NCBI GenBank assembly: GCA_946534895.1
Contig: CAMNDE010000083.1
Coordinates: 1 to 12,236 of the forward strand
Reading direction: 5' to 3'
Source: UBA2943 sp946534895
GTDB lineage: Bacteria; Bacillota; Clostridia; Christensenellales; Aristaeellaceae
Length of the DNA stretch: 12,236 nt
Shown one piece after another: positions 7,114 through 12,236 of this stretch (positions are counted from its first letter, which is position 1; the number at the start of each line of letters is the position of its first letter). The notes beneath the pieces were generated by a model. The model was not told the origin of the DNA and did not search any database. It saw nothing but the letters and a program-made list of their open reading frames with translations. Both the position numbers and the translations under genes were made by a program.

Positions 7114-8457
7114 TTATTCGCCGCGCTTGAACCTGAGAATATCATCCAGACGATTCCGGACAGCCTTTTCATCACCGGAATCCGTCGGCCGGTAGTACCG
7201 GCGGTCCCTGAGGCTTTCGGGGAGGCATTCCATCCGGGTGATTTTTCCCTCATAGTCATGGGCGTACTGATAGCCCTTGCCGTAATCCAGCTGCTGCATG
7301 AGCTGAGTAGGCGCGTTCCGGATCTGCAGGGGCACAGGCTCAGCCGGCCGCGTGCGGATATCCTCCTTGGCCTCTTCACAGGCGACATACAGAGCGTTGG
7401 ATTTGGGCGCCATGGACAGATAGACGACCGCGTGGGTGAGATGCACATCGCATTCCGGAAGCCCCAGCTTGTGGCAGGCGTCAAAGACGGAGATGCACAG
7501 CGGAAGGGCATGGGAATCCGCCATGCCCACATCCTCGCTGGCGAACCGGACAAGACGCCGGGCGATATACAGGGGATCGTCTCCGCCGTCCAGCATGCGC
7601 ATGAGCCAGTAGACGGCGGCATCCGGATCGGAATTGCGCATGGATTTGTGGAGAGCCGAGATCATGTTGTAGTGTTCCTCGCCGTCACGGTCGTAGAGCA
7701 GGCTGCGGCGGTTCATGATTTCGCTGAGCCGCTCGTCCGTGACCGTCACGGTGCCTTCGTGATCCATGTCCCCGTTGAGTACGGACATTTCCAGGATATT
7801 CAGGGCGGTTCTGGCATCTCCGTTGGCAAACCTGGCAATGGCGTGCAGTTGATCTTCGGAGATATGCAGCGGCATGCCGCCGAATCCCCGGCGGTCCCTG
7901 ATGGCGTGCTGCAGGAGTCCGTAGAGATCGTCCTCGGTCAGCGGCTTGAGTATGAAAACCCGGCACCTGGACAGCAGAGCGGAATTGATCTCAAAGGAAG
8001 GATTTTCCGTGGTGGCCCCGATCAGGATGATGCTGCCTTTTTCCACATAGGGGAGAAAGGCATCCTGCTGGGCTTTGTTGAAGCGGTGAATTTCGTCCGT
8101 GAACAGGACGGTGCGCTGTCCCATGCGCCGGTTTTCCTCCGCCTGGGCCATGACTTCGCGGACTTCCTTGATGCCGCTGGTCACGGCGGAAAACTCCACG
8201 AATGAGGCATGCGTCGTGGCGGCAATAATGCGGGCCAGCGTGGTTTTGCCCACACCGGGCGGTCCCCAGAAAATCATGGAGGAAAGATGATCGGACTCAA
8301 TGAGCTGGCGCAGCATGGCGTGCGGACCCACGAGATGCTTCTGGCCTACATATTCGTCCAGCGTCAGCGGGCGAAGTCTTGCGGCAAGCGGAGCGGAAGC
8401 GGAAAGATCCCGGTCATCGGAAGGGACGGGCGTATCGAACAGGGAAAGCTGGGGCAT
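7114..8457 (-). CDS. rarA: Replication-associated recombination protein A (RarA/MgsA), AAA+ ATPase
   Basis: 447 residues, close to the usual length of this family. RarA is a tetrameric, clamp-loader-like AAA+ ATPase that acts at stalled replication forks. Seen: family start LAARLRPLTLDEYVGQKHLVG (25-45, overall pattern), Walker A GPPGVGKT (65-72), Walker B FTDEIHRF (119-126), sensor 1 GATTEN (147-152), arginine-finger SRC (163-165), and the conserved C-terminal region with SEDVGMADS and KSNALYVA. The ATG at 8457 has GGAGGTG upstream; a longer frame back to 8568 has no ribosome binding site and would run through the promoter. The N-terminus carries QLSLF (residues 3-7), which equals the beta sliding clamp-binding consensus. 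Own promoter at 8490-8518, single gene, convergent with the hydrolase. Confidence 0.95.
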   Translation of the reverse strand: MPQLSLFDTPVPSDDRDLSASAPLAARLRPLTLDEYVGQKHLVGPHAMLRQLIESDHLSSMIFWGPPGVGKTTLARIIAATTHASFVEFSAVTSGIKEVREVMAQAEENRRMGQRTVLFTDEIHRFNKAQQDAFLPYVEKGSIILIGATTENPSFEINSALLSRCRVFILKPLTEDDLYGLLQHAIRDRRGFGGMPLHISEDQLHAIARFANGDARTALNILEMSVLNGDMDHEGTVTVTDERLSEIMNRRSLLYDRDGEEHYNMISALHKSMRNSDPDAAVYWLMRMLDGGDDPLYIARRLVRFASEDVGMADSHALPLCISVFDACHKLGLPECDVHLTHAVVYLSMAPKSNALYVACEEAKEDIRTRPAEPVPLQIRNAPTQLMQQLDYGKGYQYAHDYEGKITRMECLPESLRDRRYYRPTDSGDEKAVRNRLDDILRFKRGE

Positions 8458-8489
8458 GACGGAACACCTCCGTGCAGGGAATTGAAAAA

Positions 8490-8518
8490 AGTGTAGCATG
8501 ATGCGGCGGCCAGTGCAA
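8490..8518 (-). promoter_or_regulatory. Predicted extended -10 promoter for rarA
   Basis: On the minus strand TTGCAC (8513-8518), 17-base spacer, TGC-TACACT (8490-8495). The -35 is weak (3 of 6) but the extended -10 is good. The predicted start is about 25 bases upstream of the ATG. It follows the tetR terminator, so rarA need not depend on tetR transcription. Confidence 0.55.
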
Positions 8519-8536
8519 GCACAGGGGAAACGCGGG

Positions 8537-8575
8537 AAAAAGGAAAAGCCCTGGGCACCGGTGTGCACAGGGCTT
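8537..8575 (-). terminator. Intrinsic terminator of the tetR gene
   Basis: On the minus strand AAGCCCTG (8568-8575) pairs with CAGGGCTT (8546-8553). Inside, GCAC pairs with GTGC across an ACCG loop, with one mismatch between the two stems. A T-rich run follows (8537-8545 read on the minus strand). It begins 25 bases after the tetR stop codon. Confidence 0.82.
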
Positions 8576-8600
8576 GACAGGTTGGGTATGAAACAGACAC

Positions 8601-9176
8601 TCAGGTTACCGGTTCGTCGCGCAGTTCATTCGCACGCTGAAGAATACTGGAACCGGCTCCTTCCAGCAGAAGGCAGGCGCGGGAAATAACAGCTTCAGGC
8701 TCTACGTGAAGCGTATCTCCGATCCATCCTACAATCAGCCCCTCCACACTGCACGCGATGAGAAGTGAGAGGATATCCAGGTCTTCCTGATTGATCGCAA
8801 GACTTCCGGCTTCTGCCTCAAGACGCTTCTTTGCACAGTTCATGAGCAGATCACCGAAGAAAGACTGAATCATGGACAAGGAAAAACTGTCGCTGATATT
8901 TTTCAGAATTTTCCTGTTCTCAGAAGCATAGTTCACAAATATGCTGATTGCTTCCTCCCAGGATCCGGCGCTTTCTGAAAGGGCAGAGAGCCTGGTTTTT
9001 TCTTCTTCCAGGAACTGGTTCACAAGATGATGGATGTCATCAAAGTAATAATAAAAAGTATTGCGGTGAACAGCGCATCTTGAGACGATCTCTGAAACAT
9101 TGATTCTGTTCAGAGGTCGCTCCTGAGCCAATTCCGCAAACGCCTTGATCAGCATTTGCCGTGTATACCTTGACAT
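8601..9176 (-). CDS. TetR/AcrR family transcriptional regulator
   Basis: 191 residues. The N-terminal DNA-binding part fits TetR: a first helix in 3-20, a helix-turn-helix at about 25-47 (INVSEIVSRCAVHRNTFYYYF) and the classic NTFYYYFDD turn leading into helix 4. The remaining ~140 residues are an all-helical ligand domain with no recognisable ligand signature. The ATG at 9176 is preceded by GGGGAGG at 8 bases; an in-frame ATG at 9218 is 42 bases further upstream, has no well-placed box, and lies at the predicted promoter. It is an orphan: neither efflux pump nor enzyme gene is adjacent on its strand, and the divergent gene is purA. It may repress itself. Its central part is visibly more AT-rich than neighbouring genes (20 G+C of 60 in both 8881-8940 and 9001-9060, counted by hand), which may mean acquisition by transfer. 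Confidence 0.88.
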   Translation of the reverse strand: MSRYTRQMLIKAFAELAQERPLNRINVSEIVSRCAVHRNTFYYYFDDIHHLVNQFLEEEKTRLSALSESAGSWEEAISIFVNYASENRKILKNISDSFSLSMIQSFFGDLLMNCAKKRLEAEAGSLAINQEDLDILSLLIACSVEGLIVGWIGDTLHVEPEAVISRACLLLEGAGSSILQRANELRDEPVT

Positions 9177-9221
9177 GGCTACAGCCTCCCCTGTGGTCGG
9201 TGTCGTGGCTTGGGGCATTTC

Positions 9222-9250
9222 ATTTTAACATGAAGAACTCCTGCATACAA
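9222..9250 (-). promoter_or_regulatory. Possible tetR promoter overlapping a small inverted repeat
   Basis: On the minus strand TTGTAT (9245-9250), 17-base spacer, TAAAAT (9222-9227). A 9-base inverted repeat TACA-A-TGTA (9246-9254) overlaps the -35 and could be an autoregulatory operator, although TetR operators are usually longer. Weak evidence only. Confidence 0.35.
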
Positions 9251-9295
9251 TGTACATTTTAAAGAGTCTGTTTAACTTTATGGCATTTCAGGGCT

Positions 9296-9454
9296 CGTTT
9301 GATGTTGAAATTGATCCATATTTATGCGGATAAAAAACAAAACGTCCATGTTCAGAATGCCGGAAGCATACAAATTGGTGCATTTGGATGACATCTGCAC
9401 GTTTGATGTCGACCAGTCAAACAGGGGGAAAAGACGAACGTTCAGATGCCGGAA
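9296..9454. repeat. Degenerate duplicated segment in the AT-rich tetR-purA spacer
   Basis: Two landmarks recur in the same order: CGTTTGATGT at 9296-9305 and 9400-9409 (identical), and GTTCAGAATGCCGGAA at 9350-9365 against GTTCAGATGCCGGAA at 9440-9454 (one base deleted). Between the landmarks the copies are poorly conserved (spacing 54 versus 40 bases). This looks like an old tandem duplication of about 100 bases or two related regulatory modules. No open frame on either strand in 9177-9549 has both a start with a ribosome binding site and protein-like content. Confidence 0.5.
9390..9422. promoter_or_regulatory. Nested inverted repeats upstream of purA, possible operator
   Basis: GACATC (9390-9395) and GATGTC (9405-9410) form a 6-base inverted repeat with a 9-base gap. 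GTTTGA (9401-9406) and TCAAAC (9417-9422) form another with a 10-base gap that contains GTCGAC. Just downstream, GAACGTTC (9436-9443) is a perfect 8-base palindrome containing the CGAAC element also found in PurR boxes. Any of these could bind the divergent TetR protein or a purine regulator; none is a confident match. Confidence 0.3.
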
Positions 9455-9475
9455 CCGCAATATGTTTCGAAAAGC

Positions 9476-9504
9476 TTGCTTCCGGTACGGGCATGCTGTA
9501 TAAT
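9476..9504 (+). promoter_or_regulatory. Predicted promoter of purA
   Basis: TTGCTT (9476-9481), 17-base spacer, perfect TATAAT (9499-9504) directly preceded by TG. Transcription would start near 9511, giving a leader of about 39 nt that includes a near-perfect AAAGGAGG (9535-9542) seven bases before the purA ATG. The leader is too short for a purine riboswitch. Confidence 0.65.
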
Positions 9505-9549
9505 TTTCCCTGTCCTGCGTGATGAAGCGGATACAAAGGAGGGTCTCTC

Positions 9550-10827
9550 ATGGTTCAGGCAGTGGTAGGCGCCAACTGGGGCGATGAAGGCAAAGGCAAG
9601 GTCACGGATCTGCTTGCAGAACAGAGTGATGTGGTGGTCCGCTTTCAGGGCGGAGCCAATGCCGGGCATACAATCATCAACGATTACGGTCGGTTTTCCC
9701 TTCATCTTCTGCCATCCGGTGTTTTCCATCCGGAGGTGATCAACGTGATCGGGCCCGGAGTTGCCCTGAATGTGGATGCACTGCTCCGGGAACTGGACAG
9801 TCTGGTGGCTTCCGGGGTGCCGCAGCCGAAGATCTGCATCTCTGACCGGTGTCAGGTGCTGCTTCCCCTGCATGTGGAGCTGGACAAACTGGAAGAGGAA
9901 CGCCTCGGAAAGCAGTCCTTCGGGTCCACCCGTTCCGGGATTGCACCGTTCTATTCCGACAAGTACGCCAAGATCGGCATTCAGGTATGCCAGCTGTATG
10001 ACGAGGCCATCCTGCGGGAGCGCCTGGGCATGCTGGTGGACAAGAAGAACTGCCTGATTGAGCATATGTACCACAAGGAGCCCCTGGATCTGGAACAGAT
10101 GGTTCAGGATCTTCTGAAGACGGGGGAAAAGATCCGCAGCATGGTGTGCGATACGACGCTGCTGCTGCATGAACTGGACGCCCAGGGCAAGACCATTCTC
10201 CTGGAAGGTCAGCTGGGCACCCTGCGTGATCCGGACCACGGAATCTATCCCTATACGACCTCGTCCTCGCCGCTGGCCGCATTCGGCTGCATCGGTGCAG
10301 GCGTGAATCCGACATCCCTGAAGAAGATCTATGCGGTGACCAAGGCATATTCCAGCGCCGTTGGCGCGGGCCCCTTTGTCAGCGAGATTTTCGGGGACGA
10401 AGCAGAGGAACTGCGCCGGCGCGGCGGCGACCGCGGTGAATACGGCGCAACCACCGGACGTCCGCGTTCTGTGGGCTGGTTCGACGCAGTGGCTACCCGT
10501 TACGGCGTCATGGTGCAGGGAGCAACGGAAGCTGTTCTGACAAACCTGGATGTACTGGGCTATCTGAAGGAAATTCCGGTGTGCACCGCCTATGAGACGG
10601 ATGATGGACGGATTCTGAAGAATTTCCCGTCCACGCCCACGCTGATGCACTGCAAGCCGGTGCTGGAAGTGCTTCCGGGATGGGGAACGGATATCCGCGG
10701 CATTCGCTCCTATGATGAGCTGCCTGAGAACTGCCGCCGTTATGTGGAATTCATCGAGCAGGTGTGCCAGGTACCGATCCATATGGTATCCAATGGCCCG
10801 AAACGCTCGGACATGATGTATCGCTGA
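9550..10827 (+). CDS. purA: Adenylosuccinate synthetase
   Basis: Joins IMP and aspartate with GTP to adenylosuccinate, the first committed step from IMP to AMP, in the cytosol. 425 residues, normal for the family. The signature NWGDEGKGK (9-17) has the usual Q replaced by N and contains catalytic Asp12; GGANAGHT (34-41) has catalytic His40; GSTRSGIAPFY (124-134), SSAVGAGPF, TTGRPRSVGWFD and the C-terminal base-recognition VSNGPKRSD are all in place. The loop that reads EGAQG in most PurA is EGQLG here, followed by DPDHGIYPYTTSSSP. I recall this N/EGQLG form from clostridial relatives, so I regard it as a functional subtype and not a decayed gene. ATG chosen with an optimal ribosome binding site. 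Divergent from tetR, own promoter, ends in a strong terminator 18 bases before hisH. Confidence 0.97.
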   Translation: MVQAVVGANWGDEGKGKVTDLLAEQSDVVVRFQGGANAGHTIINDYGRFSLHLLPSGVFHPEVINVIGPGVALNVDALLRELDSLVASGVPQPKICISDRCQVLLPLHVELDKLEEERLGKQSFGSTRSGIAPFYSDKYAKIGIQVCQLYDEAILRERLGMLVDKKNCLIEHMYHKEPLDLEQMVQDLLKTGEKIRSMVCDTTLLLHELDAQGKTILLEGQLGTLRDPDHGIYPYTTSSSPLAAFGCIGAGVNPTSLKKIYAVTKAYSSAVGAGPFVSEIFGDEAEELRRRGGDRGEYGATTGRPRSVGWFDAVATRYGVMVQGATEAVLTNLDVLGYLKEIPVCTAYETDDGRILKNFPSTPTLMHCKPVLEVLPGWGTDIRGIRSYDELPENCRRYVEFIEQVCQVPIHMVSNGPKRSDMMYR

Positions 10828-10831
10828 TCCG

Positions 10832-10858
10832 AAGGCCGTCGGAAAGACGGCCTTTTTT
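10832..10858 (+). terminator. Intrinsic terminator after purA, immediately before hisH
   Basis: AAGGCCGTC (10832-10840), loop GGAAA, GACGGCCTT (10846-10854), then T to 10858. A strong 9-bp GC-rich stem with U-tract five bases after the purA TGA. Only 18 bases separate it from the hisH ATG, with no room for a promoter, so hisHF must be reached by readthrough or by regulated antitermination. Confidence 0.93.
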
Positions 10859-10876
10859 GGCACAGGGGGAAAACGC

Positions 10877-11491
10877 ATGATCGGAATCATAGACTATGGC
10901 ATGGGGAACCTGAGGAGCGTCAAGAAGGCTCTGGAGTATCTCCATTTTGAAGCCGCCATCCTGGATGATCCGGACGAAATCGGAACGTGTGAAAAGGTGA
11001 TCCTGCCCGGCGTGGGCGCCTTTGAACAGGCCATGGAGCGGCTGCGCGCCACCGGCATGGACCGGGCTGTGCTCCGGGCGGCGGATGCCGGAAAACCCGT
11101 GCTTGGCATCTGCCTGGGCATGCAGATGATGTATGAAGCCAGCGAGGAGAACGGCATGCACCGTGGACTGGGACTGTTCCCGGGCTGCATCCGCAGGCTG
11201 AAGGGCGGGGAAGGCATCAAGATTCCGCATATGGGATGGAATACCATCACGCCCCGGGAAAGCATGCTGTTTGCCAATGCCGATCCGGTGGAAGTATATT
11301 TTGTGCATTCCTACTGTGCGCCGGGAACCAGTGAGTTTACCATTGCGTCATGCGAGCACGGCGAAGTGTTCACGGCTGCCTGCCAGCGGGAATCGGTGTG
11401 CGCGGCCCAGTTTCATCCGGAAAAGAGCGGGGAGGCCGGACTGGGCATGCTGAAGCGCTTTGCCTCGGGAGAGGGGTGGAAGACATGCTGA
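10877..11491 (+). CDS. hisH: Imidazole glycerol phosphate synthase, glutamine amidotransferase subunit
   Basis: The glutaminase half of IGP synthase: it releases ammonia from glutamine and passes it to HisF in histidine biosynthesis. 204 residues, a normal length. Class I amidotransferase triad: Cys79 in GICLGMQ, His180 and Glu182 in QFHPEKS. DYGMGNLRSV (6-15), LPGVGAF (43-49) and HMGWN (118-122) are typical HisH motifs; the last contributes to contact with HisF. ATG at 10877 preceded by AGGGGG at seven bases. It overlaps hisF by 7 bp (the hisF ATG lies at 11485, the hisH TGA at 11489-11491), a sign of coupled translation giving a 1:1 complex. hisA, which often lies between hisH and hisF, is absent here. 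No promoter is visible between the purA terminator and this gene. Confidence 0.96.
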   Translation: MIGIIDYGMGNLRSVKKALEYLHFEAAILDDPDEIGTCEKVILPGVGAFEQAMERLRATGMDRAVLRAADAGKPVLGICLGMQMMYEASEENGMHRGLGLFPGCIRRLKGGEGIKIPHMGWNTITPRESMLFANADPVEVYFVHSYCAPGTSEFTIASCEHGEVFTAACQRESVCAAQFHPEKSGEAGLGMLKRFASGEGWKTC

Positions 11492-12236
11492 GCAAGCGGA
11501 TTATTCCGTGCCTGGATATCCGGGACGGTCGCGTGGTCAAGGGCGTCAACTTTGTGGGCATCCGGGATGCCGGGGATCCGGTGGAAACGGCACGCAGATA
11601 TAACGAAGAAGGCGCGGACGAGCTCGTGCTGCTGGACATCAATGCCAGTCACGAGGGACGCGGCACCATGCGGGATGTGGTGAGCAGGGTGGCGGAGCAG
11701 GTGTTCATTCCCTTTACCGTGGGCGGCGGCATATCGGACCTTGAAAGCATCCGCAGCATGCTGCTGCTCGGAGCGGACAAGGTGAGCATCAATTCACCCG
11801 CGGTCCGGAACCCGGATCTGATCGAGGAAGCTGCCCTGAGATTCGGCAGTCAGTGCATTGTGCTGGCCATGGATGTGAAGCGCAGCGGGGATCACTGGGA
11901 CGTCTATATCAACGGCGGACGTGTGAACACCGGGCTGGACGCGCTGAAATGGGCCGAGGAAGGCGTGCGCCGCGGGGCAGGAGAGATTCTTCTGACCAGC
12001 ATGGATACGGACGGGGTGCGAAACGGGTTTGCCATGGATGTGACCCGGAAGATTGCGGATCTGGTGCCCGTGCCGGTGATCGCCAGCGGAGGCGCCGGGG
12101 CCAAGGAACATTTCCGGGATGTGCTGACGGAAGGGCATGCGGAAGCGGCGCTGGCCGCGACGCTGTTCCATGACCGGATCCTTCCGATTCCGGAACTGAA
12201 GGCCTATCTGGCGGAGAACGGCGTGCCCGTAAGGAG
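11485..12236 (+). CDS. hisF: Imidazole glycerol phosphate synthase, cyclase subunit (3' end cut by window edge)
   Basis: The (beta/alpha)8-barrel cyclase that turns PRFAR and ammonia from HisH into imidazole glycerol phosphate and AICAR, the latter a purine intermediate. I translated 250 codons from the ATG at 11485. Catalytic Asp11 (IIPCLDI) and Asp130 (LAMDVKR) are present, as are VGGGI (79-83), KVSINS (99-104), LLTSMD (169-174) and ASGGAG (200-205), the phosphate-binding loops. The motif usually read DITAS is DINAS here (51-55). The frame is open at the last base after VPVR; HisF proteins are about 250-255 residues long, so only the last residue or so and the stop are missing. Translationally coupled to hisH by a 7 bp overlap. 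Later his genes such as hisI or hisE may follow outside the window. Confidence 0.96.
   Translation, partial: MLSKRIIPCLDIRDGRVVKGVNFVGIRDAGDPVETARRYNEEGADELVLLDINASHEGRGTMRDVVSRVAEQVFIPFTVGGGISDLESIRSMLLLGADKVSINSPAVRNPDLIEEAALRFGSQCIVLAMDVKRSGDHWDVYINGGRVNTGLDALKWAEEGVRRGAGEILLTSMDTDGVRNGFAMDVTRKIADLVPVPVIASGGAGAKEHFRDVLTEGHAEAALAATLFHDRILPIPELKAYLAENGVPVR

Noticed and set aside
7054..8205. Plus-strand open frame of 383 codons antisense to rarA
   Set aside because: Shadow of rarA in a GC-rich gene; it would start inside the end of the hydrolase gene and run through the hairpin.
9278..9460. Possible 60-codon gene in the tetR-purA spacer
   Set aside because: No ribosome binding site, no protein-like pattern, and it crosses the repeats and inverted repeats of the spacer.
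9436..9472. PurR box pair upstream of purA
   Set aside because: CGAAC at 9435-9439 and TTTCGAAA at 9465-9472 contain the CGAA element, but flanks and spacing do not fit the known PurBox arrangement well enough to annotate.
9442..10890. Minus-strand open frame of 482 codons antisense to purA
   Set aside because: It covers purA, its terminator and the hisH start; the composition is that of a reversed coding frame and no domain is recognisable.
1..12236. Defence island, prophage, integrative element or CRISPR
   Set aside because: All genes are recognisable housekeeping or metabolic families; no integrase, transposase, toxin pair, restriction gene, tRNA-end repeat or regularly spaced repeats are seen.

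Overview
The window is a chromosomal housekeeping stretch from a fairly GC-rich low-GC-type Gram-positive (Bacillota; Clostridia or Erysipelotrichia is my best guess). The reasons are strong GGAGG-type ribosome binding sites, sigma-A-like promoters with 17-18 bp spacers and frequent TG before the -10, intrinsic terminators, a candidate CcpA (cre) site, and an adenylosuccinate synthetase of the subtype I associate with clostridial relatives (start NWGDEGKGK, later EGQLG). I see no phage, transposon, CRISPR array, tRNA or rRNA. I did not find a clearly new multi-gene system; the most unusual items are single-gene or regulatory.

Layout. 1-2052, minus strand: an S51-family peptidase gene followed, with a 41 bp overlap, by an rlmD-type 23S rRNA m5U methyltransferase gene that runs off the left edge. 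2053-2296: a divergent promoter region. 2297-4813, plus: an 838-residue MBL/beta-CASP nuclease-like protein with a long repetitive C-terminal half. It converges on a PfkB-family 2-keto-3-deoxygluconate kinase gene (4859-5947, minus) across a symmetric bidirectional terminator. 5948-6125: two back-to-back promoters with a cre-like site between their -35 boxes. They drive the kinase gene leftward and an alpha/beta hydrolase (monoacylglycerol lipase-like, 6126-7061) rightward. The hydrolase converges on rarA (7114-8457, minus) across a long hairpin. Upstream of rarA lies a tetR-type regulator (8601-9176, minus) with its own terminator.

9177-9549 is an AT-rich intergenic region with degenerate repeats and inverted repeats between the divergent tetR and purA genes. 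purA (9550-10827) ends in a strong intrinsic terminator. Only 18 bases later hisH starts (10877-11491), overlapping hisF by 7 bp; hisF reaches the right edge and lacks only its last residue or so. HisH and HisF form imidazole glycerol phosphate synthase. Its by-product AICAR feeds the purine pathway in which PurA acts, so purA-hisHF has a metabolic logic even though a terminator separates the two parts.

Several long open frames antisense to rlmD, kdgK, the hydrolase, rarA and purA are coding shadows and are not annotated.
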